A stretch of 64,000 nucleotides of DNA. Origin: Oscillatoriales cyanobacterium RM2_1_1. GTDB taxonomy: Bacteria > Cyanobacteriota > Cyanobacteriia > Cyanobacteriales > Microcoleaceae. Location: assembly GCA_012033335.1 (NCBI GenBank), contig JAAURB010000006.1, positions 16,707-80,706 of the forward strand, in the 5' to 3' direction. A model generated the notes under the pieces. The model saw only the letters and a list, made by a program, of their open reading frames with translations. It was not told the origin of the DNA and did no database searches. Shown here piece after piece: positions 16,708-26,933 of this stretch. The translations under genes were made by a program, and so were the position numbers. Every line of letters begins with the position of its first letter. Position 1 is the stretch's first letter.

Positions 16708-16803
16708 TATAGCGATTTCTAATCACGTGAGATACAGATTTGAAAGGTGGCGGCGCGGTGTGCCGCCACCTTTCGTACTCTAGCAGCGTTGGAAACGCTG
16801 TAA
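16708..16803 (+). repeat. Dispersed hairpin repeat family C, copy 1
   Basis: It begins TATAGCGATTTCTAATCACG and ends AACGCTGTA. Large hairpin: GAAAGGTGGCGGC (16742-16754) pairs with GCCGCCACCTTTC (16762-16774). Small hairpin: CAGCGTT / AACGCTG (16784-16800). It lies between the convergent membrane-protein and purM genes, where it could double as a bidirectional terminator. Confidence 0.88.
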
Positions 16804-16895
16804 AATAATTTATAAACTTGATAATGTGATGATTTACAGGGCTAAAGAAACAGAATATGCAGGTCAAATCATTCGGCATTTAGTCCTATTTTGCC

Positions 16896-17921
16896 TCACT
16901 CCCTGAACAACAACTCCCCCGAACCCGAGACTACTTCTCCAATTTTGTAAGCCCGAATTTTAGCTCCAATGAAATGGTGAATCGCCTGCTCAACCTGAGT
17001 GGGCGGGACAAAAACCACAAATCCAATTCCCATATTAAACGTTTCTAACATGGCCGTTGGATTGACCGCTCCGGTTTCAGCAATCCAGTTAAAAATAGCT
17101 GGAATAGGCCAACTTTGAGCAACAAGCTGAACAGACTGTGCTGGCCCCAGACACCGGGGTAAATTTTCCGGTAGACCCCCCCCGGTAATATGGGCCATGC
17201 CATGAATTTCAATTGCTCCCCGTAGGGCCGCCAGAACCGGTTTCACATAAATCCGGGTCGGAGTCAGGCAAATATCTCCCAGGGTTTGGTTCCCGGCCCA
17301 TTTCGGCTTTTCCTGCCAATCTAGATTGCGATCGCTGATCACCTTACGCACCAAACTAAACCCATTGCTGTGGAGTCCGCTACTAGCCAGACCAATCGCC
17401 ACATCTCCAATCTGCATCTGGGAACCGTCCAGCCGTTGATGCTTTTCGACGATGCCCACACAAAATCCCCCTAGGTCATATTCTCCAGCCCCGTAAAACC
17501 CCGGCATCTCAGCAGTTTCTCCCCCAATCAGGGCACAACCTGCCTGCAGACATCCCTGGGAAATCCCCTCAACCACCTGGGTCAGTTGTTCCGGGTTCAG
17601 CTTGCCGGTAGCCAGATAGTCCAGAAAAAATAGCGGTTCCGCCCCGGCAGTGAGAATATCATTGACACACATCGCCACCAGATCAATCCCCACGGTATTG
17701 TGACAGTTGAGGATGTTGGCCAGCTTCAGCTTTGTACCCACTCCATCGGTTCCGGCTACTAATACGGGCTGTTGATACCCGGCGGGGAGTTCAAAGCAAC
17801 CCCCAAAGCCCCCCAGTCCTCCCAGAACTTCAGGACGAAAAGTTTGTTGGACTAGATTTCGAATCTGATCGACGAAGGCGCGCCCTGCATTAACGTCTAC
17901 CCCCGCAGCTTGATAATCCAT
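16896..17921 (-). CDS. purM: Phosphoribosylformylglycinamidine cyclo-ligase (AIR synthetase)
   Basis: 341 residues. It closes the imidazole ring in purine synthesis using ATP. Typical motifs: [73 protein letters not shown] and [13 protein letters not shown]. The length is standard. It is a single-gene unit convergent with the upstream membrane protein. Confidence 0.97.
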   Translation of the reverse strand: MDYQAAGVDVNAGRAFVDQIRNLVQQTFRPEVLGGLGGFGGCFELPAGYQQPVLVAGTDGVGTKLKLANILNCHNTVGIDLVAMCVNDILTAGAEPLFFLDYLATGKLNPEQLTQVVEGISQGCLQAGCALIGGETAEMPGFYGAGEYDLGGFCVGIVEKHQRLDGSQMQIGDVAIGLASSGLHSNGFSLVRKVISDRNLDWQEKPKWAGNQTLGDICLTPTRIYVKPVLAALRGAIEIHGMAHITGGGLPENLPRCLGPAQSVQLVAQSWPIPAIFNWIAETGAVNPTAMLETFNMGIGFVVFVPPTQVEQAIHHFIGAKIRAYKIGEVVSGSGELLFRE

Positions 17922-18538
17922 AGTCGTGAGTGGTTTGAAATCAAGGTTTGAAATGGAAGTTTGAAATGGAGATTTGTAACAAGGAACCCTCTCTTGATCT
18001 TAGGGGCTTCGCTGACTTTTGCTACGGTATCCTCAAATTTATCCTCAAAAGTTTCTGATCCCTGACCTGTTCATCTTTAAACCGCTATTTCAGAACGGGG
18101 GGGGCGATCGCAAAGCTTACTAGATTTATCTGATTTTTTCCGGATAATCAAATTCATTAAAAATTTTTATACATTCTGATTTGAATCCGTGCCAATTCCC
18201 AAAAACCCCATTTGGCCAGTTTTACAGGGAGAACTGTACAGTCTAGTTGGGACAAAAACAACAGAGGGTGGCCCTCCGCGCTGATCCCCAACCCTAAAAC
18301 TTCATGCTAATCTGATTCCCGTTCTGTTGTTTTAAAACAAACACAGAATGACTATGAGTTACCAAGTTAGGTGTGCATTGCGAATAGTAGTTGAGTTAAC
18401 GCTGATCTAACCCAAAAGCGAAGGATTAAGCCTGCTAATATCCTGACGCTCAGATCTGAAAAGACCAGGTTTTTTCAGTCCTCATCTACTTTTGAGTAAC
18501 TCATAGGCAATTGTCGAGTTGGCTTTTAGCTTTAATCT
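17922..18538. other. 617-bp divergent spacer between purM and rlpA
   Basis: It contains a G-run merged with a HIP1 site (18098-18113), and a stem CTGAAAA / TTTTCAG (18456-18480) about 60 bp upstream of rlpA. Near the purM start there are repeated GTTTGAAATGGA-like units (17945-17973). I looked for a known riboswitch upstream of rlpA and did not find the conserved core of one. No coding frame is convincing. Confidence 0.5.
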
Positions 18539-19579
18539 ATGAAGTATGCATTTCTGGGTAGTCTTGTGGCTTTAACATTGGCTCCTGCTGTCGGCTTAAA
18601 CCTGCAGCATAGCGACCAAACCCAAGCTAGCAATACCCCCATTGAGAAGTCAGATTCAGTTTCTCCTACAAACCAGTCCCCTGATCAATCCATTGATCAG
18701 CCTCAGCCTTCTGAGGTGACCAAGATCGGAGAGTACCAGTCTGAAACTCATACATCTAACAGACAGGGCTTAGTCGCCACAGTCCAGGCCCATGAATGGA
18801 ACCTGCGCCCTGCTGCAACTCTCTATATCCGAAACATTCCAATTCTCACCTTTACAACCACGGCTACTCCTCAAAACATTCTGAGTGAGACCACTACCAG
18901 TGAGAATGGCCCTGGAAAATCAGGGCAACCAGCCAGCCTTTCTTCTGAAGCAGATAGCCTAACATCCACCTCTGATGATCCACTGCAGCGAGCCTCTACC
19001 CTGGCAGCCCAATTGAATCAGCTAGATTCCTATGCGTTTGACTCCAGCACCATTATGGTCAGATGGGATGGGGGACAAGAACGCTACATCATAGGCACTG
19101 AAGAGTTGGATCTGGTAGCAATGGATGCCCACACCATTTTGCCAGACACCACTAACGATATTGCTCAAGATGCCTTGCAAGCCACTAACCGACTCCGCCG
19201 TCAACTAGGCAATGCACCGCCGGTCAGTACCATTGTCAATGCTCCCCAACCTGAACGGGTCGCTGTCCGCACCGTGAAAAAAATGCTCCAGGGTATGGCA
19301 TCCTGGTATGGCCCAGGTTTCCATGGGAGACTCACGGCAAATGGGGAAATTTATGACAAGTATCAAATGACAGCCGCCCATCCGTCTCTGCCGTTTAATA
19401 CTCAAGTTCTGGTCACAAATCAGAATACAGGTCTTTCGACGATAGTTCGGATCAATGATCGAGGCCCCTATGCAGGGGGCAGAATTATTGATCTCTCAGA
19501 GGCTGCTGCCTATGCTGTAGGCATGGTAAGTAGCGGTGTTGCCCCTGTCACCGTCGAAATTCTGACACCTGTGCGATAA
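18539..19579 (+). CDS. rlpA: Septal ring lytic transglycosylase RlpA family protein
   Basis: 346 residues. Residues 1-22 form a signal peptide (MKYAFLGSLVALTLAPAVGL). A long Ser/Thr/Gln-rich linker follows. The C-terminal ~100 residues are the double-psi beta-barrel: ASWYGPGFHGRLTANGEIYD, MTAAHPSLPFNTQVLVTN, VRINDRGPYAGGRIIDLSEA and the closing PVTVEILTPV. The Asp in NDRGP is the putative catalytic acid. RlpA proteins cleave glycan strands lacking stem peptides, often at division sites. No SPOR domain is present, as in other cyanobacterial forms. It has a long leader. Confidence 0.9.
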   Translation: MKYAFLGSLVALTLAPAVGLNLQHSDQTQASNTPIEKSDSVSPTNQSPDQSIDQPQPSEVTKIGEYQSETHTSNRQGLVATVQAHEWNLRPAATLYIRNIPILTFTTTATPQNILSETTTSENGPGKSGQPASLSSEADSLTSTSDDPLQRASTLAAQLNQLDSYAFDSSTIMVRWDGGQERYIIGTEELDLVAMDAHTILPDTTNDIAQDALQATNRLRRQLGNAPPVSTIVNAPQPERVAVRTVKKMLQGMASWYGPGFHGRLTANGEIYDKYQMTAAHPSLPFNTQVLVTNQNTGLSTIVRINDRGPYAGGRIIDLSEAAAYAVGMVSSGVAPVTVEILTPVR

Positions 19580-19722
19580 TTGATCGGAAAATAATTGACT
19601 TGCAAGGTTTCCCAACGGAAAATCCTGTGAGATAGTTTTCTGTGGTTGGTTGTTAATGGCAGTTTTTTGCTATCAATCGGCCACAGTTGCTGTTTGGGTT
19701 GCCATCACCAGTTGCCATCACC

Positions 19723-21302
19723 ATGCGTCTGTTTACTACAATTACAGCTCTACGTTGCGATCTCACGGTTCGCAAAGCTCAACGACCGGATGGAACCGTT
19801 GGGTTCGTTCCGACCTTAGGAAATTTACATTTGGGCCACCTGAGCTTGATCCGACGGGCGAAGTTAGACAATGACATTGTGGTGGTGAGTGTTTTCGTTA
19901 ATCCCCTGCAATTTGGCCCCCAGGAAGATTTCAAACAGTACCCCCGCACCTTAGAACAAGACCTGAAACGATGTGAAGAGACAGGCGTAGATGTTGTGTT
20001 CTCCCCTGCCCCCGAAATTCTCCTGGGTTCTTCCTTGCTGTCTTCCCCCACCGCAACCCCGACGAGTACCCTTGATCTGCCAACTCGCACTCAAGTGATC
20101 CCCCCTCAATCCATGACCGATAGGCTTTGTGGTTCTGCTCGACCGGGCCACTTTCCGGGGGTGACAACAATTGTTGCCAAGCTCTTGAATATTGTTCGGC
20201 CCAATCGAGTCTATTTTGGTCAGAAGGATGCTCAACAACTGGCAATTATTCGGCGGATGGTGGCTGATCTAGATTGGCCCGTCGAAGTGATCGCCTGCCC
20301 CATCGTGCGGGAAACCTCTGGGTTAGCCCTGAGTTCTCGGAATCGCTATCTATCTCCAGAACAACGGCAACAGGCTGAGGCCCTGTATCGGTCTCTAGTT
20401 CGAGGAGAGCAAATCTTCAACCAGGGGATTCTCTCTGCTGCTGCTATCAAGCAGGCGGTCTGGTCGGAGTTATCAAACGTATCCGTATTGAAAGTTGATT
20501 ATGTAGAATTGGTTGACCCCGAAACCCTGAAGCCAATTCAGAACATAGAAGAGGCGGGTTTACTCGCTGTAGCTGCTTATATTGGCTCGACTCGGTTAAT
20601 TGATAATATCGTGCTCCGCAATCGTCGGCCCATTCTGGCCATTGATGGCCCCGCTGGGGCCGGAAAATCTACAGTCACCCGGCGATTGTCGGAGGCCCTA
20701 GGGTTAATGTATCTGGATACAGGGGCCATGTACCGAGCGGTCACCTGGCTGGCCATGCAATCTCAAGTGGCGCTCCAGGATGAACCGGCGATCGCAGAGT
20801 TGGTGCATCAATGTCAGATTGATCTAGTTCCCCAACAGGACACACTACAGGTTTTGATCAACCAGCAGGATGTCACCGAGGGTATTCGTTCCCCAGAAGT
20901 CACCGCCAATGTGTCCACCCTGGCTGCCCAACCCGCAGTTCGGCAAGCCCTGGTCAAGCAGCAGCAGTCCTATGGCCGTAAGGGCGGCATCGTTGCGGAG
21001 GGACGGGACATTGGTACCTATGTTTTCCCAATGCGGAACTGAAAATTTTCCTGACGGCATCGGTCAAAGAGCGATCGCAAAGACGGCAGATGGAGTTGCA
21101 GCAACAAGGTCATGGCCCCATCACCCTGGAGTCTATCGAACGAGAAATTACCCTGCGAGATCAAAAAGATACTACCCGCGCTTTTGCCCCCCTGCGGAAA
21201 GCTGCCGATGCCGTGGAGATTCAGACTGATGGTTTGGATATTGATCAGGTCACCCAGCAAATTATTCAGCTCTATCGGGAGCGAAATCTGGATAAAAAAT
21301 AA
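19723..21302 (+). CDS. panC/cmk: Bifunctional pantoate-beta-alanine ligase / cytidylate kinase (apparent -1 frameshift)
   Basis: Start ATG at 19723 (MRLFTTITALRCDL). The PanC part has FVPTLGNLHLGHLSLI (ATP-binding His-x-Gly-His), FVNPLQFGPQEDF, GHFPGVTTIVAKL and SGLALSSRNRYLS. From about residue 305 the CMP kinase part begins with the P-loop AIDGPAGAGKSTVTRRL, then YLDTGAMYRAVT and EGRDIGT. This fusion is normal in cyanobacteria. The frame is lost after VFP at 21027-21031 and the expected CMP kinase C-terminus (NAELKIFLTASVKERSQRR onward) continues in the next frame to 21302. One missing base in CCCAA explains it. If real, it would remove the last ~90 residues of the kinase. Confidence 0.9.
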
Positions 21303-21713
21303 ATCTCAGGCCGTTTACGTTGAAATCCTGCAAATTTACTCTAATATCAGGAGAACCTATGGTAATTTAGGAAAGGTTCAAGCTGCCATCCGATAGCCAT
21401 TCTAGAAAGGCTCTAACCCTTGAGGATTCTAGATAGGGAGCCATAGGAAAATTTTCAGAATCAGTCTGCCACGGACAATTCTGCCATGGACAATATTGAT
21501 TCTATGGTTTGAGCCGTTCTATTCAGGACGGTTTTGCTTGCGTGAATCCCACATCTACAGAATACCCCTATTCTGATGGCTGTGACTGTAGCGATAAAGC
21601 CTTTCTAAAGGTTTCATAGACAACCCGCAATTTCAGCAAAATTGTGGTCAGGGATGCCATTTAATCCGATTCGTTTAGTTTAACCACTCTGAATGGTGTG
21701 AAGGAGAACTGAG
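21303..21713. other. 411-bp spacer with terminator
   Basis: It contains a plus-strand terminator at 21514-21535 and the leader of the deacetylase gene. No credible ORF or dispersed repeat was seen in it. Confidence 0.5.
21514..21535 (+). terminator. Probable intrinsic terminator
   Basis: Stem CCGTTCT / AGGACGG (one T-G pair) with loop ATTC, then TTTT. It lies 212 bp after the panC/cmk stop, and is the only terminator-like structure before the next gene. Confidence 0.6.
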
Positions 21714-22748
21714 GTGGTTCAGTATTACAGCAAGTTGTTCAATCGGCAGCGGCAGCGATTGGTTGGGATTGGTATTGTTGCTGCAGTTATCAGTTTTGCG
21801 CTAGGTTTATTCCTCCCTATTACCCATAGAGTAGATGGTCGGGTTCGGCCTCTTCCTCAGGAGGTATCTGCCCTAGCCGACCAGTCAGGGGTTCAGCAAC
21901 TGATTCAAAAACAGACCCAGTCTAATGCCCAGGCTACTTCCTGGCCTCAGATCAAGTCGGTTTCTGAGATCTCTGGGATGGGTGCATCGATCAATCAACA
22001 AATCCAAACCATCAGTTCTGCGGTTAGTCAACTCGAGCAACAGCGATTTAGCATTTCTATCCCAGAGCGCTTCAAAGGAAAAACCGTGCGATCGGTAAAC
22101 TTAGCTCCAGATCAAAAAGTCATCGCTCTAACCTTCGATGATGGCCCCTGGCCTAAGACCACCCCTCAAATTTTGAAGACTCTCAAGCAAAATGAAATCA
22201 AAGCCACTTTTTTCTGGGTTGGTGCGGCTTTAGAGAACCACCCAGACATTGGTCAACAAGTGGTGGCCGAGGGCCATGTGATTGCCAATCATACCTGGCA
22301 TCATCGCTACAAGCCTATGAGTTCAGCCACCGCCGCCAAAGAAGTTGAAAGCCTAGCAGACTTGATTGACCAATTGACAGGGTTGGAAACCTCTTTGTTT
22401 CGCCCCCCGGGCGGTGTTGAAAATAATGGCCTGGTAGAGTACGTTCACAGCCAGGATTATGTCAATGTCATGTGGTCTATAGACTCCAGGGATTGGTCTA
22501 AGATTTCCGCCGCTCAAATCGAGAAAAATATACTCAATGCTGTCAAGCCTGGTCAGATTGTCTTGATGCATGATGGAGGAGGAAACCGTAGTGCTACGGC
22601 CAAGGCCCTACCTAAAATTATTGCTGAGCTGAAACGGCAAGGCTATGAATTTGTCACGGTTCCAGAGTTGTTACAACTTGCGGATCAGGAAGCGACTCGA
22701 CAAACACAAGCGGCCCCTCCCTCAAACCCGGAGAAATCAGCGGAGTAA
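21714..22748 (+). CDS. Polysaccharide deacetylase family protein, membrane anchored
   Basis: 344 residues, GTG start with AAGGAG seven bases ahead. An N-terminal helix at about residues 17-34 (VGIGIVAAVISFALGLFL) anchors it; the catalytic NodB domain faces outside. Motifs: ALTFDDGPWPKTT (catalytic base Asp and metal Asp), HTWHH (metal ligands), FRPPGG, WSIDSRDWS and IVLMHDGGGNRSAT (final His). These are the five classic carbohydrate-esterase family 4 motifs, so it should remove acetyl groups from peptidoglycan or an exopolysaccharide. The substrate cannot be told from sequence. The gene appears monocistronic. Confidence 0.92.
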   Translation: MVQYYSKLFNRQRQRLVGIGIVAAVISFALGLFLPITHRVDGRVRPLPQEVSALADQSGVQQLIQKQTQSNAQATSWPQIKSVSEISGMGASINQQIQTISSAVSQLEQQRFSISIPERFKGKTVRSVNLAPDQKVIALTFDDGPWPKTTPQILKTLKQNEIKATFFWVGAALENHPDIGQQVVAEGHVIANHTWHHRYKPMSSATAAKEVESLADLIDQLTGLETSLFRPPGGVENNGLVEYVHSQDYVNVMWSIDSRDWSKISAAQIEKNILNAVKPGQIVLMHDGGGNRSATAKALPKIIAELKRQGYEFVTVPELLQLADQEATRQTQAAPPSNPEKSAE

Positions 22749-22921
22749 ACTGCGTTCATCTTCAACTCCCATTCAATTCCAATTCTTTGTCCAATGTTTC
22801 TCATGCTGCTGACTGGAGTACGATCCATAGCTCATGGGATTGAAAATCGCTGTATTGCAGTTAGACTGATGTAAATAGGTCATCACTGTTTGAGTCCAGA
22901 CTCTAGTTTTATACTGTTCAG

Positions 22922-23413
22922 ATGAGTTTCACCCTCCTGAATCCGGATTTGTCCCCAGCCCCAGCAGAGGATAGTTTTGCGGTTACCCTGGCTCCCCTGA
23001 GCTTGGGCGATATCTATGGTTTAGCAGAGACTCCCGCCAACGGGGCCGTTGTCCTGATGAGTGGGATGGTGCGCCAGCAGACTGAGGGCAGACTGGTTGA
23101 AGCCCTGGAATACCAGGCTTACCAGCCCATGGCCTTGAAGGTATTCAGCCAGATTGCGGTAGATATTCGTCAACGGTGGCCTAGTGTCACCCGCGTTGTC
23201 ATTCATCACCGGGTTGGGCGATTGCAGGTGGGTGAAATCAGTGTTCTGGTGGCTGTGGGCTGTCCCCATCGAGGAGAAGCATTTGCCGCCTGTCAATATG
23301 GGATTGATACCTTGAAGCATCAGGCTCCCATCTGGAAGAAGGAGCATTGGGTGGATGGATCGAGTAGCTGGGTGAGTATTGGTGCCTGTGAACCGAAGGA
23401 TAATCCCTGTTGA
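22922..23413 (+). CDS. moaE: Molybdopterin synthase catalytic subunit
   Basis: 163 residues. It transfers sulfur from MoaD thiocarboxylate to make molybdopterin. Conserved parts: GAVVLMSGMVR, LEYQAYQPMAL (the E-Y-x-A-Y signature), VIHHRVGRLQVGEISVLVAV, HRGEAFAACQYGIDTLKHQA and PIWKKEHWVDG with the catalytic Lys pair. The N-terminal ~20 residues are an extension. moaD is not adjacent, so the large and small subunits are encoded apart in this genome. Confidence 0.95.
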   Translation: MSFTLLNPDLSPAPAEDSFAVTLAPLSLGDIYGLAETPANGAVVLMSGMVRQQTEGRLVEALEYQAYQPMALKVFSQIAVDIRQRWPSVTRVVIHHRVGRLQVGEISVLVAVGCPHRGEAFAACQYGIDTLKHQAPIWKKEHWVDGSSSWVSIGACEPKDNPC

Positions 23414-23598
23414 AGTTGGGTTGCGGGTCAATCAAAAGTGTAAATTAAAGATTTAATCCTGCCAAATTCAGGTTAAAACGATTAGAATAATGCAGTGTAA
23501 GTTGCATTATAGAAGGGTTACAGCGATCCGATCTAAAAATTTGTGATCAATCCACCCTGAAAATAGATGTAATTTCTTTATAGTGGAGCATGAATGCC

Positions 23599-23889
23599 AT
23601 GAACAAAGGAGAATTGGTGGATTCCATTGCTGAGAAGGCTGATGTTACTAAAAAACAAGCAGATGCAGTTCTCTCAGCTACTTTGGATACCATTATGGAG
23701 GCGGTATCCCGCAGTGATAAGGTAACACTGGTGGGATTTGGTTCTTTTGAGTCTCGGGAGCGTAAAGCTCGGGAGGGACGCAATCCTAAGACCGGTGAGA
23801 AGATGGAGATTCCAGCAACCCGGGTTCCGGCGTTCTCGGCTGGAAAATCTTTCAAAGAGAAAGTCGCACCCGATAAGTCAGAAAGTTAA
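23599..23889 (+). CDS. HU family DNA-binding protein
   Basis: 96 residues starting MNKGELVDSIAEKADVTKKQ; an ATG three codons earlier is too close to the GGAG sequence, while this ATG is ten bases from it. The DNA-bending arm is seen as VGFGSFESRERKAREGRNPK, TGEKMEIPATRVPAFSAGK. HU binds and bends DNA without sequence specificity and compacts the nucleoid. The basic tail (SFKEKVAPDKSES) is slightly longer than in E. coli HU. A long leader suggests strong independent expression. Confidence 0.95.
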   Translation: MNKGELVDSIAEKADVTKKQADAVLSATLDTIMEAVSRSDKVTLVGFGSFESRERKAREGRNPKTGEKMEIPATRVPAFSAGKSFKEKVAPDKSES

Positions 23890-23891
23890 TC

Positions 23892-25011
23892 GTGTCGGTT
23901 AAACCCTTTGTCAGACCCCGTCATGGGGGGAAACATTGCTTGGGCAGCCTCAGTTGCAGGCTGTCCGGAGAGTGATATTCTGGATTTTTCTGCCAGTATT
24001 AATCCCCTTGGCCCCCCGGCATCTGCGATCGCCGCCATCAAAGCCAATCTCCCTCAAATCAGCGCCTATCCCGATCCAGAATATCAAGACCTGCGCTCTG
24101 CCCTGGCTCAGGCCCATTCTCCCCTGGATGAAGAGTGGATTTTGCCAGGAAACGGGGCAGCGGAGTTACTCACCTGGATTGGGCGGGAACTGGCCCAACT
24201 AGAGGCGGTAAATCTCTTGACTCCGGCCTTTGGGGATTATCGGCGATCGCTCAAAGCCTTTGGAGCCAAGGTCGTGGACTGCCCGATTGGGGTCTTCGAG
24301 TCCGGAATGCTCAAGGATCAGGGAGCCCAGATCAAAACTACGATTGAAGGGTTATGTTTTCATCCCTTATTTGATATGGGGGTATTGGTTAATAATCCCC
24401 ATAATCCCACCGGTTGGCTGTTTTTTAAGGAATCCCTGCGGCCCTATTTGGAGCAGTTTGCTTTGGTTGTGGTGGATGAAGCGTTTATGGACTTCTTGCC
24501 TTCAGATCGGCAACAAAGCCTAGTGGATACCGTAACTGAGTTTGACAATCTGGTGATTCTGCGATCCCTGACCAAGTTCTACAGTTTACCGGGATTGAGG
24601 TTGGGTTATGTGATTACCCATCCTGATCGAATTCGGCGCTGGCAAAAATGGCGAGATCCCTGGCCTGTCAATACCCTGGCCGTTGCGGCGGGAATGGCAG
24701 TGTTACAGGATCAGCCCTTTCAACAGAAAACCTGGGATTGGCTTGAAACAGCTCGTTTTAAACTACACCAAGGCTTGAGCCAGCTTTCTGGACTGTATGC
24801 CTACAGCACTGCGGTCAACTTTGTGTTGCTTTACTCTAAAAAGCCTGTATCCCGTTTACAGTCAGAGTTGCTCCAAAACCATCACCTTCTGGTTCGAGAT
24901 TGTCTGAGTTTTCCAGAACTGGGGGAACACTACTTTCGAGTAGCGGTTCGGACTGAGGCAGACAATCAAAAATTATTGGATGGCCTGGCCCAAGTGTTAG
25001 GGGAAGATTAA
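23892..25011 (+). CDS. cobD: Threonine-phosphate decarboxylase, CobD-like (apparent +1 frameshift near the start)
   Basis: A class I/II pyridoxal-phosphate enzyme of about 372 residues. The GTG at 23892 reads VSVKPFVRPRHGG, the usual CobD N-terminus, and then the frame changes within the G-run 23925-23930; with five G instead of six it joins NIAWAASVAGCPESDILDFS. The main frame alone would start at TTG 23908. Motifs: SASINPLGPP, LPGNGAAELL, NPHNPTGWLF and the PLP lysine in LRSLTKFYSLPGLRLGY. CobD makes aminopropanol phosphate for cobalamin side-chain attachment; many cyanobacteria make pseudocobalamin, so the role is plausible. A histidinol-phosphate aminotransferase paralogue is the alternative. 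The oxidoreductase gene follows 32 bp later. Confidence 0.82.
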
Positions 25012-25043
25012 CACTTATTTTTGTTCAACCTTTTTGTGGGTTC

Positions 25044-26524
25044 ATGCTGGACTATGATGTCGTCATTATTGGTGGAAGCCTGACCGGGAGATATGCAGCG
25101 CTGAAGGCGGCCCAGATGCAGGCCCGAGTTGCCCTGGTTGAACCGCAGTCCTGGGAGGAGCCGATTGGCCCGATTTTAGGAACTTTCTATGGTCAAGCCC
25201 TGGGGACTGTCAGCCAATCCCTGGATCGGACTGGGGACTTACAAAACCTGGGATTTTTCAGGACTGTCCTGGGATTCAGTTGGAGTCTCCTGCAGAGGCC
25301 GATTCAGAGGTTAATCGTGGAGCAATCTGGGACAATTTACAATACTGGGCCAAGCAAGTTACCCATAACGCGGCAGAGTCCTATTCACTCAATCACTTGG
25401 CCACTCAAGGGGTCGATGTTGTTCTGGGTCAGGGAGAATTTGTGGCCAAGCCCCGGTTGGGATTCCGAGTGAATCAGCGGATGCTGCGATCGCGTACCTA
25501 CTTGCTGGCAACCGCAGGGAAACCCAATATTCCAGATATTCCAGGGCTGTCCCTGACCGGATTTCTCACCCCGAGAACCCTGGCCAAACTCAGTCAGATT
25601 CCCCCGCGCTTAGTGGTGATCGGCGGGGATCCACGGGGACTAGAACTGGCTCAAACCTTTGCTCAGCTTGGATCTCAGGTGACAATTGCAGTCCAGAGTT
25701 CTCAGATTCTAGCTCAGGAGGATCCAGAGGTATCAGGTCTGATCCAGGCCAGGTTAGAAGCCATGGGGATTCAAGTCCTGACCCAGGTTGATGTGATTCA
25801 GGCCCAAAAGATTGCCGCCCAAAAATGGATTCAGATTGGGAATAAAGCCATCGAAGTGAATGAAATTTTTCTGGCTGCGGGTCAACAGCCTGACCTGGAT
25901 CACTTGAATCTGCCTGGGGTTGGGGTTGCCCTAAAGCGGTGTTCCCTCCAACTCAATGCTAGATTACAAACCACCAATCCTCGAATTTACGCCTGTGGAG
26001 AAGCAATTGGCGGGTATTCCCTGGTGCATCTGGCAAACTACGAAGCCCAGGTCGCCCTGAAAAATGCCCTTTACTGGCCCACCTTTCAGGTATCCTATCG
26101 GGGTATTCCCTGGGCACTTTTTAGCTATCCCCAGGTGGCTCGAGTTGGACTCACGGAGCAGCAAGCCAGATGGCGTTACGGCAACCAGGTATGGGTGCGG
26201 CAAGACGATCTCAAAACCCTACCCAGGGCAATGCTCGCTCAGGAAACCACCGGATTTCTCAAATTAATTGGCCATCGGAATGGTAAAATCCTGGGTGCAT
26301 CAGTGGTCAGTCCCCAGGCCAGTGAAATCATTAATACTCTAGCTCTGGCCATTCGTCAGAACCTGAAGCTCAAGGCGATCTCCGCTCATCCCCATGTCTG
26401 GTTGACGTTCTCAGAGATCATTGTTCAAACCGCTCAAGCTGAGATCCATCAACACCGTCGGGACAATCAGACTCTGTTCAATTGGATTGAAAATTTATTT
26501 CTCTGGCGACGCTACTGGTCTTAG
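25044..26524 (+). CDS. FAD-dependent disulfide oxidoreductase (mercuric/glutathione reductase-like), apparent -1 frameshift
   Basis: The first frame gives the FAD-binding MLDYDVVIIGGSLTGRYAAL and continues to NLGFF; then a shifted frame gives the rest from QDCPGIQLESPAEADSEVNR to the stop at 26524. One T missing from the T-run at 25254-25258 restores a single ~493-residue chain. Later motifs: LLATAGKPNIPDIPG, the NAD(P)-binding RLVVIGGDPRGLELAQTFAQ, YACGEAIGG and the dimerisation domain with PQVARVGLTEQQA. The usual CxxxxC redox pair near residue 45 is not seen (the region reads WEEPIGPILGT), so it is an NAD(P)H-dependent flavoenzyme lacking the disulfide. Its substrate is unknown. Confidence 0.8.
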
Positions 26525-26625
26525 CTCAAGGTAGAGGCTGAATCATTGGAAAAGCGGACGGCAAAAAGCAATGCTTATCATAGCAGTTCTCAATGCTTGA
26601 CGAAATGGGAGTGAAGGGAGCGTTT

Positions 26626-26844
26626 TTATCGCCAGGGTGACTCCAGGGCATGAACGTCATCAAAGGAAAGCTCCCGCAGGGTCAGGTCAGAGGAGATCTC
26701 AAACCAGGCCCGGTCTGGCGGCCTGCGATCGCGATAATACATCACCCTGACAATCGCTCGATCAGCCCCCAGGGTAAGGATATGAGCTGCCACGGGTTCG
26801 GGGTCATAGATCAGTTGAAAGTGGGCTAAGGCTCGGTTAATCAT
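26626..26844 (-). CDS. Conserved hypothetical small protein
   Basis: 72 residues from ATG at 26844 (MINRALAHFQLIYDPEPVAA); an in-frame start seven codons earlier is less likely. The remainder, ILTLGADRAIVRVMYYRDRR and ELSFDDVHALESPWR, reads as a small alpha/beta protein. It has no membrane segment. I do not recognise a named domain. It follows lysS by 89 bp on the same strand and is likely transcribed with it. Confidence 0.6.
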   Translation of the reverse strand: MINRALAHFQLIYDPEPVAAHILTLGADRAIVRVMYYRDRRPPDRAWFEISSDLTLRELSFDDVHALESPWR

Positions 26845-26933
26845 TGCTTTTTTTCGGCGCTGCACCTGTCCTCAGGATTGAATCCACTTCAGCATTTTCT
26901 CAGGCGTTTTAGTGTTTTATTTTAACGACAAGG

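Noticed and set aside
18160..18538. Possible riboswitch in the long rlpA leader
   Set aside because: The conserved cores of the cyclic-di-AMP and other known leaders expected near cell-wall genes are not visible; only one weak stem is present.
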